Below, piece after piece: positions 1-7,646 of a stretch of DNA of 64,000 nt. The translations under genes were made by a program, and so were the position numbers. The stretch spans positions 2,666,001-2,730,000 of the forward strand of contig OZ255707.1 in the NCBI GenBank assembly GCA_965277075.1, in the 5' to 3' direction. The stretch comes from Lustribacter sp965277075. Lineage in GTDB: Bacteria; Vulcanimicrobiota; Vulcanimicrobiia; Vulcanimicrobiales; Vulcanimicrobiaceae. The notes beneath the pieces are model-generated. The model was not told where the DNA came from. It was given only the letters and a program-made list of their open reading frames with translations, and did not search any database. The stretch's first letter is position 1; the number at the start of each line of letters is the position of its first letter.

Positions 1-790
1 CCTGGGTGCGCGCGGCCGGCGTCACCACGCGCGGTGTGAACCGGTTGGCGTAGACACCCGCCGTAACGACGGCGAGGACGCCCGAGAGACCGAAGCGCTG
101 CGCCGGATAGTACGCGAGGAACGGCAGTACGACGGAGATCACGCCTTGCAATTGCGCGTCGGTGATGCGGCGCCATAATTCGACGGCCAGCCGTCCCGCC
201 GCGTAACCGACGACGAGCGAGCCGAGAACGGTGACGACGAATTGCAGCCCGATGCTCATCGGAGCAAACGCGCCGGTCGTCATCACGGCAACGGCGGTCG
301 CGTAAATGACCAGCGCCGTTGCATCGTTGAGCAGGCTTTCGCCTTCGATGATCGCGATCACGTGACGGGGTAAGCGGAAGTGCTCGAGGACCGGCACGGC
401 GGCCAATTCATCGGTCGGCGAGACGATCGCACCGAGGACGAATGCCGCTCCCCACGGCATCTCCGGAATGATCGCGTGCGCGACGGCCGCAACGGCCACC
501 GTCGTCACGACGACGAGACCGATCGCCAGCACCCCGATCTGTCCGGCGTTTTCGAGCATGATGTCGGTCGGCGCGGTGATCGCCTCCCAATACAGCAGCG
601 GCGGGAGAAACAGCAGCAGCACGAGGTCGGGGTTGAGCTGAACGTGCGGCAGGCCCGGAATGAACCCGAGGGCGAGGCCGCCCACCACCAAGACGATCGG
701 ATACGAAATGTCCACGCGCTTCGCCAGCGCGACGAGCGGTATCGCGATCACCAGCAAAGCGATGAGAATTCCGGAGTCTGTGTTCGGCAT
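1..790 (-). CDS. Na+/H+ antiporter, CPA1 family (3' end outside window)
   Basis: Integral membrane cation:proton antiporter of the CPA1/NhaP type; 263 residues are visible and the gene runs off the left edge. The translation is a series of hydrophobic helices and contains SPTDELAAVPVL (about residue 125) and the family signature GESLLNDATALV (about residue 150), which form the ion-translocation core. The first canonical start is ATG at 790. A strong Shine-Dalgarno-like TAGGAGGAGAGG lies at 821-832, unusually far (31 nt) upstream, and the frame stays open through ATA-CTC-GTC-GTC-ATC, so the true start may be a non-AUG codon near 806-808. It is transcribed away from the small gene at 893. Family assignment is firm; ion specificity cannot be read. 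Confidence 0.88.
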   Translation of the reverse strand, partial: MPNTDSGILIALLVIAIPLVALAKRVDISYPIVLVVGGLALGFIPGLPHVQLNPDLVLLLFLPPLLYWEAITAPTDIMLENAGQIGVLAIGLVVVTTVAVAAVAHAIIPEMPWGAAFVLGAIVSPTDELAAVPVLEHFRLPRHVIAIIEGESLLNDATALVIYATAVAVMTTGAFAPMSIGLQFVVTVLGSLVVGYAAGRLAVELWRRITDAQLQGVISVVLPFLAYYPAQRFGLSGVLAVVTAGVYANRFTPRVVTPAARTQ

Positions 791-892
791 CGCGATGACG
801 ACGAGTATGGACTCCGCGGTCCTCTCCTCCTACCGTGCAGGGAAGCGGCATGTCCGGGAGCGGTGTGCAGCCTGATCGAACGCCGGCAACCT

Positions 893-1168
893 GTGAGCAG
901 TGATGAAGAGGCGCTGGATCTGAGCCGCCAGTTAAATCTCGTCGAGGCCATGCTGAATGCCGATAATCGTGATCCGCGTGCGACGCGACTCGGAAACCGG
1001 GTCACCGCCGTCAACGCGAACGGCGACAGCGTGAGCCTTGAAATCGAGGCCGGCTCGCTGGTGCTCTCGGTGCGCCGGCGCGGCGTCTCGCGGGATGTGA
1101 CCGATCGAAGCGTGGCGGAGATCGTCGACCTCATCGAACGGCACATGACCGGCGAAGCCACGGAGTAG
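893..1168 (+). CDS. Small hypothetical protein (91 aa)
   Basis: Unrecognised acidic small protein starting at GTG 893; an in-frame GTG at 863 is an alternative. It begins SSDEEALDLSRQLNLVEAM and has a predicted mixed alpha/beta character: an N-terminal helix, a middle stretch with beta-like alternation (VSLEIEAGSLVLSVRR) and a C-terminal helix (SVAEIVDLIERHM). It has no signal peptide or membrane segment. It sits 3 nt before the DUF2470 gene and is probably co-transcribed with it. The longer open frame upstream of 863 in this phase is antisense to the antiporter and is not coding. Function unknown. Confidence 0.55.
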   Translation: MSSDEEALDLSRQLNLVEAMLNADNRDPRATRLGNRVTAVNANGDSVSLEIEAGSLVLSVRRRGVSRDVTDRSVAEIVDLIERHMTGEATE

Positions 1169-1171
1169 ACG

Positions 1172-1438
1172 ATGGCCTTATCCGAGACGGCGGTCGACGC
1201 GATCGTCACCCATATGAACGAGGACCACGCCGACGCAGTGCTGGGGTACGTTCACCGTTTCGCCGCGCTTCCGTCGGCCCAAGCCGCATTGCTCGTTTCG
1301 ATTGACACATCAGCCATGATCGTTCGAGCGACGACGGGCGGGTCGACCGAGATCGTACGTATCCCGTTCGACCACCCGTTGCGCGATGCGGACGACGCGC
1401 GTGACACGCTCATCGCGATGGCGCGCGAGACGGCGTAG
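1172..1438 (+). CDS. DUF2470 / HugZ C-terminal-like domain protein
   Basis: An 88-residue protein consisting of the DUF2470 fold found as the C-terminal domain of HugZ and related split-barrel haem-utilisation or flavin-binding proteins. The diagnostic stretch is HMNEDHADAVLGYV near residue 15, followed by a beta-strand region ending in RIPFDHPLRDADDARDTL. Here the domain stands alone, without the N-terminal FMN-binding split barrel it usually accompanies. It may act on haem or as a small ligand-binding protein; that is inference. It starts at ATG 1172 directly after the preceding small gene and is followed by a convergent TrmO-like gene. Confidence 0.75.
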   Translation: MALSETAVDAIVTHMNEDHADAVLGYVHRFAALPSAQAALLVSIDTSAMIVRATTGGSTEIVRIPFDHPLRDADDARDTLIAMARETA

Positions 1439-1465
1439 CGGTTCAGCCGCTACGCGTTTGTCTTT

Positions 1466-1993
1466 TTACGGTTGCGGTTCGCTGAAGCGCGCGTCAGCGC
1501 GCGCCGTCTCGAGGTCATCGAGCCGGTCCGCGAACCATCCAATGCGCTCGGCGTCCGGCGCATCGAAGGCGGGCACGTACGGCTTGATGTCGAGAATCGG
1601 CGATCCGTCGACGGCATCGACGTCGCTCACCCGCACGTCGGCCCCATCGATGCGCACGATGCGAAAGACGGAGAATCCGATCGCATTCGGCCGCTTGGGG
1701 GAACGCGTCGCAAAGATGCCGTGCGACGCCGTGTCGAGAAACGGCACGACGGTGAGATCGTAGCCGCGAACGAGGTGCAGATGATAGAGCACGATCGCGT
1801 GCGAGAATCCCTCGAGGTCGCGCAAGCCGGCGACGAATGCCGGTTCGACGTGCAAGATGCCGTCGATGCCGCGCGCAGCCGCCGGCTGGATCGGCGCGCC
1901 TGCCGGTTGCGTCCACGGCGATGTTATGCGCCCGATCGGACGATACTCGACCATCATATCTGCGCCGGGATCGCACCGCGGCTCACTCTTCAC
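1466..1993 (-). CDS. trmO: TsaA/TrmO-like tRNA (t6A37) methyltransferase
   Basis: A 175-aa member of the TsaA/UPF0066 family, whose characterised member TrmO uses S-adenosylmethionine to N6-methylate t6A37 in tRNA-Thr. The family signature SPKRPNAIGFSVFRI is present around residue 97, preceded by a beta-rich barrel (YRPIGRITSPW near residue 16) and followed by the DIKPY motif near residue 135. The start used is GTG 1993, which overlaps the stop of the modA-like gene as GTGA and implies translational coupling. An internal ATG pair just before VEYRPIG would give a more typical N-terminus. The typical TrmO C-terminal extension is absent, so this is a short single-domain version. Confidence 0.8.
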   Translation of the reverse strand: MKSEPRCDPGADMMVEYRPIGRITSPWTQPAGAPIQPAAARGIDGILHVEPAFVAGLRDLEGFSHAIVLYHLHLVRGYDLTVVPFLDTASHGIFATRSPKRPNAIGFSVFRIVRIDGADVRVSDVDAVDGSPILDIKPYVPAFDAPDAERIGWFADRLDDLETARADARFSEPQP

Positions 1994-2808
1994 ATGCGGG
2001 CGAAACCGTAGCGTTCGAAGACGGCTTGCGCAGCGTCGGACAAGAGATAATCTCGTAGGCGCATGGCCTCTTGAGCGGCGCCGGTACCGATCGTGACGCC
2101 GTAGTCGGCGCGCACAGTGAGAGCGGGCGGCATTGCCAAGGTGCGCAGTGTGGTCGGGTTGGCCGCGGCCGTTGCGGCGAACCCGGAGCAGTACGCGAGG
2201 AATGCGTCGCCCTGATCCGTCGTACGCAGGAGGTAGACCGCCGGATCGACGCCGGGCGGAATCGGCGCAGCGTTCGGGCCGCCGACCAGCCGAAGCGCCT
2301 TTGCATCGAGGACGGCGAGGCTGCCCGGGTGTGAAGCGTCAATTTTGGCGAAAATCGTTTCGGCATAGTCGCCCGCGGGGTCGGCCTTCGGCGTCGACGT
2401 GATCAAGCGGACGGCCGGGTCGAGCATGATCTCCGCGACGCCGCGCGTGCCCGCGATCTCCGACTTGACGAGCAAACACATGCGATTGTGCACGAACACG
2501 GTCACCGGCCCCGCTTTTCCCGCATCGTGCAGGCGTTGCGGATTGCCGACATCAGCGGAGGCGAACACATCGGCCGGCGTGCCGTTTTCGATTTGCGCTC
2601 GCAGTAAACCCGACGAACCGTAGGTTTGATCCACCCCGATACCGGTCTGTCGTGCGAATGCGGCAACAATCTCAACGAGCGCGCCTTTGAGGCTTCCGGC
2701 CGCGAAAAGCGTCACGCGCGGCGGCGTTTGCGCGGACGCCGCCGCGGTCGCGGCCAGCATGAGAATGAGCGCGGCGGCAGATCGTTTCAATGGGCCGAGT
2801 AGCTGCAA
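1990..2808 (-). CDS. modA: Molybdate ABC transporter substrate-binding protein, ModA-like
   Basis: Periplasmic solute-binding protein, 272 aa, with an N-terminal signal peptide (hydrophobic SAAALILMLAATAAASA, cleavage after ASA). The mature start VTLFAAGSLKGALVEI carries the AASL-type oxyanion-binding loop of ModA. YGSSGLLRAQIENGTPADVF and SADVGNPQRL are also typical of the family. It would deliver molybdate or tungstate to ModB/ModC, but neither partner gene is next to it. It overlaps the upstream hypothetical gene by 22 nt and the downstream trmO by 4 nt. Molybdate supply fits the molybdenum hydroxylase encoded at 5355-9126. Another oxyanion as the ligand cannot be excluded. Confidence 0.82.
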   Translation of the reverse strand: MQLLGPLKRSAAALILMLAATAAASAQTPPRVTLFAAGSLKGALVEIVAAFARQTGIGVDQTYGSSGLLRAQIENGTPADVFASADVGNPQRLHDAGKAGPVTVFVHNRMCLLVKSEIAGTRGVAEIMLDPAVRLITSTPKADPAGDYAETIFAKIDASHPGSLAVLDAKALRLVGGPNAAPIPPGVDPAVYLLRTTDQGDAFLAYCSGFAATAAANPTTLRTLAMPPALTVRADYGVTIGTGAAQEAMRLRDYLLSDAAQAVFERYGFARM

Positions 2809-3374
2809 GCGCGGAGTCCGTGTTGCACGGCATACGCGTCGACGTCGAACGTGCCGAGCGCGACCGTCCGATCGAGATGAGCGGCGAATGCGTGTAAATC
2901 ATCTTCGAACGGCGCGTACCGCTCGATAAACATGCGCCGTAGCTCGCCGCGCTGCTGCCAATACGTCTGGATGTCGGCAAAGGTGCGCAGACCATCGTAC
3001 ACGATCGTCGTTTCTTGGCCGACGCTATCCATCAAATAGGAGACGGCGGCCGCGCCGCACGCCAGTAGCAGCGTTCCGGACGTGCTGCGCGGCGGAAGCT
3101 GCAGCCGTTCTCCGGGAGCCTGCAGATCGCGCGCCCCGGCCGTGAAGATCGGAAACGACAGCGTCTCATCGTGTTCGACCACCATGGCGTTACGAATCTC
3201 CGCCATCAAGCGGTAATAATCATCGACGGTCAATTCGACGAGCGGAGCCGATGCCTCGCCGAGGCAGGGCCGGCTCGCGATGAACGGCGCTTCGCCGGCA
3301 AGAGCGCTGATGTGAATGATCGGGCATTGATGCGCGCGCGCGGCTGTTATGACGTCGTTCAAAGTCGTTCGCAT
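2787..3374 (-). CDS. Hypothetical protein upstream of modA
   Basis: A 195-aa soluble protein with no family that I recognise. I take ATG 3374 (MRTTLNDVITAAR) as the start; the frame is open further upstream to a TTG at 3494, but that stretch is arginine- and proline-rich and looks non-coding. A glycine/alanine-rich hydrophobic patch (TLLLACGAAAVSYLMDSV) occurs near residue 115, and there are four cysteines in total. There is no signal peptide. Its 3' end overlaps the start of the modA-like gene by 22 nt, so it probably shares that operon and may serve molybdate metabolism, which is inference from position only. Confidence 0.55.
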   Translation of the reverse strand: MRTTLNDVITAARAHQCPIIHISALAGEAPFIASRPCLGEASAPLVELTVDDYYRLMAEIRNAMVVEHDETLSFPIFTAGARDLQAPGERLQLPPRSTSGTLLLACGAAAVSYLMDSVGQETTIVYDGLRTFADIQTYWQQRGELRRMFIERYAPFEDDLHAFAAHLDRTVALGTFDVDAYAVQHGLRACSYSAH

Positions 3375-3478
3375 CGATGGAGATTTACCGCGCGCGGGGC
3401 CGGAGGGAACAGGGGTCGTTATGTTCCGTCGAGCATAACGTATCCCGCTATCGACAGTGAAAGGGCGAAACGTTTCGG

Positions 3479-3652
3479 GTGAGATTTCGCGCAACGCACG
3501 CGGAGGCGACGCTCGCCTATCGCCGCCGCGGCGGCATGGGTGCGATGGTCAGCGGAACCACGCACTATGGGAACAACGTCAGCATGCGTAGTGGTATGTA
3601 CGTTATGGTGACAAACGGAGCGGGCACAACCTTCCCCCTGAACGTACGGTGA
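3479..3652 (+). CDS. Small ORF with an HYGNNV motif, possible remnant
   Basis: A 57-codon frame from GTG 3479 to TGA 3652, closed upstream by a stop about 25 nt before the GTG. The second half, with THYGNNVSMRSGMYVMV, resembles the HYG-x-NV...G-x-Y segment of P19/Tp34-type periplasmic metal-binding proteins, but the rest of that domain is missing. Its stop overlaps the possible GTG start of the following aldo/keto reductase as GTGA, the same junction type used through much of this window. That supports translation. It could equally be the 3' remnant of a decayed gene. No convincing ribosome site is visible. Confidence 0.25.
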   Translation: MRFRATHAEATLAYRRRGGMGAMVSGTTHYGNNVSMRSGMYVMVTNGAGTTFPLNVR

Positions 3653-4659
3653 CCGCGCGCACCATGCCGTCAAAACAGCTCGGCGCGACCGGCCCGCGCG
3701 TTTCCAGCGTGGGCCTCGGATGCATGGGGATGTCGTCGTCCTACGGCCCGGCCGACGAGGGCGAGAGCATCGCGACGATTCGCGCTGCTCTGGATGCCGG
3801 CATCACGCTCCTCGATACGGGCGATTTCTACGGGATGGGTCACAACGAGTCACTCATCGCCAAGGCGCTCACGGATCGCCCGCGTTCGGAGATCGTCCTG
3901 TCGGTCAAGTTCGGTGCATTACGCGACCCCGCCGGAAACGGTGTCGGCCATGCCGGCAGTGCGGCCGCGGTCAAGAGCGCTCTGGCGTATTCGCTCCAGC
4001 GCTTGGGAGCGGAGTACATCGATATCTACCGGCCAGCTCGACTCGATCCGCACGTGCCGATCGAAGAAACGATCGGTGCGATTGCCGAGATGGTGACGGC
4101 CGGATACGTGCGCTGGATCGGGCTCTCCGAGATGGGCGTGGAAACGATCCGCCGCGCACACGCCACGCATCCGATCGTCGATCTGCAAATCGAATATTCG
4201 CTGATGAGCCGCGGGGTCGAATCGACGATCGTGCCGCTGTTGCGTTCGCTCGGAATCGGTCTCACCGCTTACGGCGTGCTCGCGCGGGGGCTCCTCAGCG
4301 GCACCGTTCCGGCGCGCGGTGTGAGGGGCGACATCCGTACGGTTCGCATGCCGCGGTTCGCGCCGGGCAATGTGGAGCAGAATCTACAGCGCGTGGCTGC
4401 GTTACGCGCGATCGCTGATGAGAAACACGCAACGACGGTGCAACTCGCGATTGCGTGGGTGAATGCGCAAGGCGGCGATGTCGTGCCGCTCGTCGGCGCG
4501 CGCCGTCGCGATCAGCTGAGCGATGCTCTCGGATCGCTCGATCTGGCGCTCTCGGCCGACGATCTGCAACGCATCGCGACGACGATGCCGCCGGAAGCGA
4601 TTGCGGGGACGCGCTACGCGCCGGCGCAGATGGCCGAATTGGACAGCGAACGGACGTAA
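3649..4659 (+). CDS. Aldo/keto reductase
   Basis: An NADPH-dependent (beta/alpha)8-barrel oxidoreductase of about 336 aa. The N-terminus KQLGATGPRVSSVGLGCMGM and the catalytic Asp/Tyr segment LLDTGDFYGMGHNE are typical, and VLSVKFG supplies the catalytic Lys. The usual tetrad histidine, in a segment like Q-H-R-x-D, is replaced here: the sequence reads IYRPARLDPHVPIEE. This subgroup may therefore use a different proton donor. Start is GTG 3649 or ATG 3664; neither has a clear ribosome site. Substrate unknown. It is followed by a decayed non-coding stretch. Confidence 0.87.
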   Translation: MTARTMPSKQLGATGPRVSSVGLGCMGMSSSYGPADEGESIATIRAALDAGITLLDTGDFYGMGHNESLIAKALTDRPRSEIVLSVKFGALRDPAGNGVGHAGSAAAVKSALAYSLQRLGAEYIDIYRPARLDPHVPIEETIGAIAEMVTAGYVRWIGLSEMGVETIRRAHATHPIVDLQIEYSLMSRGVESTIVPLLRSLGIGLTAYGVLARGLLSGTVPARGVRGDIRTVRMPRFAPGNVEQNLQRVAALRAIADEKHATTVQLAIAWVNAQGGDVVPLVGARRRDQLSDALGSLDLALSADDLQRIATTMPPEAIAGTRYAPAQMAELDSERT

Positions 4660-5354
4660 ACCAGCCGTCGCACTCGGCATGCGATACGAGCCGAAGCTGA
4701 CCGTCAGTGGCTGGACAGTTGCATGCGCAGCGAGTACCGGAACGTATATCCGCGTGCTTCGATCAATACGGTGTTTTCCGGAGCGCTCTTTTGGCAGGAA
4801 ACACGGTGCTGGTTCGGGTGTACCCTTGCGTGCGGGTAGTTCAAATGGCTGCGATGTTGCATGCATGAATAAAGATTCGTTAGATGCACAAGTTTTTCCG
4901 AGGGAACCGCGTCTCGATCATTTTTTGTTTGACTCACTTTGAGGGACAGAACGAATTTCGATTAATGACTGGTTCATCTGCGACTCGTCTGCAAACCGCG
5001 CCGCTCCAAGACCGTCGAGTTCGTCCTACAGATACACCGATTCGATCAATGCGGCGCGGTACTTTGCCTCGATGATGCGGACGTTGGGAAAGGCTTCCGG
5101 CTTTGGCTCATCCCGGTTTGAAATGTCGGGGGCTCGCTCGCCATGCCGAGCACCTTTCAAGCCGCGAGGTTGGCGCCCCGTTGGAGCCGCAGTCCGGCCA
5201 CTTCGTGGCTCAGTCGAGATTCAAAGCTGTTGCAGAATGCGTTGCCGGGCGCGGTCAGCTACGAGCGGATCGCGACGCTTCCGCCGGACTGCACGCTGAC
5301 GTTCAGCCACACGAGCTTCGCGCCGGCGCGCGACACGCCGGCTGCGGCCGTTCG
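4660..5354. other. Intergenic region of about 700 bp, probably decayed sequence
   Basis: No intact gene is visible. The middle part (about 4860-4980) is clearly more AT-rich than its surroundings and includes a run of six T at about 4921. Two fragments look as if they were once coding. On the minus strand a frame ending at TAG 5026 reads PEAFPNVRIIEAKYRAALIE before its stop. On the plus strand a frame ending at 5358 reads GAVSYERIATLPPDCTLTF, which resembles the start of a YbaY/YscW-like lipoprotein domain but is cut short. A GTTCAAAT stretch at about 4839 recalls a tRNA T-loop but no cloverleaf could be built. I infer pseudogene debris. Confidence 0.45.
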
Positions 5355-7646
5355 CTAAAGGTTTGCGAGCACTTTATCCAATGTGATCGGCAGGTCGCGA
5401 ACGCGTGTTCCGGTCGCGTTGTACACGGCGTTCGCAACGGCCGCGCCGACGCCCGTGATACCGATCTCGCCGATGCCGTGCGCGCCCATCGGTGCGTGCG
5501 GATCGGGGATGTCGGTCCAGATGACGTCGATTTCAGGCACGTCCATGTGTACGGGAACGTGGTACTCGGCGAGGCTCGGGTTCATGACGCGACCATCGCG
5601 CTCGTCGAACAGCGTCTCTTCCATGAGCGCGAGTCCCAGCCCCATGACGATGCCGCCGCGGAACTGGCTGGCCCCCGTCTTGGCGTTAAGGATGCGCCCG
5701 CAGTCGTAGGAGCCCAGGAACCGGCTGACGCGCGTCTCGCCGGTGACCGCGTTGACGCGCACCTCGCAAAATAGCGCGCCGTACGAGTGCATCGACCATT
5801 GCTGCGGCTCGACCGGCGGCGGCGCGGTCGCCTCGACGGTCACCTCGTCACGCTGCGCGTGAGCGAGGATGGAAGCGTAGCTCTCGCTGCGTCCAGGTTG
5901 GTCGAGCTTGCCGAGTTCGCCGCCGTGCATGCTGCCGACATCGTCCGGCGCGAGGCCGGCAAGCGGCGAGTCGTCGCGGACGAGCTTGAGCAACTCGGCC
6001 ACCAGTTCGCGCTGCGCCGCGATCACCGCGGCACCGATCGATGCGGTCTGTTGCGATCCGCCGGCGAGGACGACACCGGGGAGCGATGTGTCGCCGTAGG
6101 AGAACGTGACGTGGTCGAGCGGCAGGCCGAGGCGCTCGGCGATAACTTGCGTTTGCACCGTCGCGGTACCCATGCCCATCTCGTGTGCGGCGACGGCGAC
6201 CTTCGCGTGGCCGTCTTTGCCCAGCGTCATGCGCACCGCACCGCCGGCCATGCGGTAATACGGATACGTTGCGGTCGCGCAACCGACACCGATCAACCAC
6301 TCACCCTCGCGCCGTGTGCCCGGGCGCGGATCTCGCTGGTTCCATCCGAACCGCTCGGCGCCCGAGCGGTATGCTTCAACGAGGTGACGCGACGAGAACG
6401 GCGTGCCCATCGTCGGATCGTTCTCCGGCTCATTGCGGATGCGCAACTCGATCGGATCGATCCCGATCTGCTCGGCAAGCTCATCGATCGCGCACTCCAG
6501 CGGGAACGAACCGACGGCCTCGCCGGGCGCGCGCATGAACGTGTTGGCGAGCATATCCATGTCCGCGGCCTGAACGTCGAGCTTCACGCTGCCGGCCGAA
6601 TACAGGCACATCGCCGGGGTGATGAACGGTTCCGGTATCGCGTTGTGCGGCGTCTTGGCGGTCGTGCCGGTTTGAATGAGCGCATCGAAGCGGCCGTCCC
6701 CCTGCGCGCCGATCGCCACGCGTTGTTCGGTCATTGCGCGGCCGCCGACGACGCGATACACGCCTTCGCGCGAGAGCACGACCCGGACCGGACGGCCTGC
6801 GAGTTTCGCGGCCGCGGCGCCCAGGATCTGATGCTGCCACAGGCACTTACTGCCGAACCCGCCACCGACGAACGGTGCCGACACGTGAACCTGCTCTTCG
6901 TTGATCCCGAAAATTTGCGCGAGCGACCACGCTACGTGGGCCACGCCTTGCGCGCAGTCGTGCACGGTCAGCACGTCGCCGTCCCAGGCGAGCGTTGCCG
7001 CGTGCAACTCCATCGCATTGTGATTGTGAAACGGCGTCCGGTAGATGTTGTCCACCTTGAACGACGCGGCGGCAAGTGCCGCCTCGGCGTCGCCGCGCGC
7101 GTTCGCCAGCTCGTGTCCTCCGAATGACGCCTGGTACGCGTGCGTCTTCGCCTCGGCGAACGCGGTGATGGCCGGCTCGCCGGCGTACGTCGCACGGATC
7201 AACGACTTGGCATGGTCCGCCTGCTCTTGCGTTCCGGCGAGTACGACCGCGATCGGCTGACCGTTCCAGTGAATCCGGTCGTCCTGCATGATCGGCAAGT
7301 CGTCGCCGGCGGCGGCTTTCTCCGCCGTTAGGAAAACGGGTCCGGGCTCCATGCGCGGCGCGTTGCGGTACGTCATCACCAGCACGACGCCGGGCGCGCT
7401 TTCGGCCGCGCGTACGTCGAGCGTCGTGAGGCGGCCCTTCGGAATCGTGCTGTACGCCAGCGCCGCGTAGACCAGGCCCGGCAGCGGGAACTCGGCCGCA
7501 AAACGGGCGTCGCCTTTGACCTTGAGCGGACCGTCGAGGCGCGATATCGGCGCACCGATCAATCCGTGCCGGCGGATGAGGGGATCGGGGTTGCCGGCCG
7601 GCCCCCAGGTGTCCGGCGCGGGCGGGGCGGTCTGCGTGGTGGTCAT
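5355..7646 (-). CDS. Xanthine dehydrogenase-family molybdopterin-binding subunit
   Basis: Large catalytic subunit (763 aa) of a three-subunit molybdenum hydroxylase of the xanthine dehydrogenase/PaoABC type, which hydroxylates aldehydes or N-heterocycles with water as oxygen donor. Visible features are the N-terminal RLDGPLKVKGDARFAAEF, the cofactor loop FVGGGFGSK, AFMRAPGEA-type residues (NTFMRAPGEAVGSFP), and the C-terminal GAHGIGEIGITG, which holds the catalytic glutamate. The start is ATG 7646, which overlaps the FAD-subunit stop (ATGA). The frame is open another 60 codons upstream but that part lies inside the FAD gene. No Tat or Sec signal was seen, so the enzyme is probably cytoplasmic. 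Substrate not predictable. Confidence 0.92.
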   Translation of the reverse strand: MTTTQTAPPAPDTWGPAGNPDPLIRRHGLIGAPISRLDGPLKVKGDARFAAEFPLPGLVYAALAYSTIPKGRLTTLDVRAAESAPGVVLVMTYRNAPRMEPGPVFLTAEKAAAGDDLPIMQDDRIHWNGQPIAVVLAGTQEQADHAKSLIRATYAGEPAITAFAEAKTHAYQASFGGHELANARGDAEAALAAASFKVDNIYRTPFHNHNAMELHAATLAWDGDVLTVHDCAQGVAHVAWSLAQIFGINEEQVHVSAPFVGGGFGSKCLWQHQILGAAAAKLAGRPVRVVLSREGVYRVVGGRAMTEQRVAIGAQGDGRFDALIQTGTTAKTPHNAIPEPFITPAMCLYSAGSVKLDVQAADMDMLANTFMRAPGEAVGSFPLECAIDELAEQIGIDPIELRIRNEPENDPTMGTPFSSRHLVEAYRSGAERFGWNQRDPRPGTRREGEWLIGVGCATATYPYYRMAGGAVRMTLGKDGHAKVAVAAHEMGMGTATVQTQVIAERLGLPLDHVTFSYGDTSLPGVVLAGGSQQTASIGAAVIAAQRELVAELLKLVRDDSPLAGLAPDDVGSMHGGELGKLDQPGRSESYASILAHAQRDEVTVEATAPPPVEPQQWSMHSYGALFCEVRVNAVTGETRVSRFLGSYDCGRILNAKTGASQFRGGIVMGLGLALMEETLFDERDGRVMNPSLAEYHVPVHMDVPEIDVIWTDIPDPHAPMGAHGIGEIGITGVGAAVANAVYNATGTRVRDLPITLDKVLANL

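Noticed and set aside
4820..4870. tRNA-like T-loop sequence (GTTCAAAT)
   Set aside because: No acceptor, D or anticodon stems could be paired around it.
5787..7127. Plus-strand open frame of 446 codons across the molybdenum hydroxylase gene
   Set aside because: Antisense to clear molybdopterin-subunit sequence; the translation is arginine/histidine-rich with no domain. High GC keeps antisense frames open.
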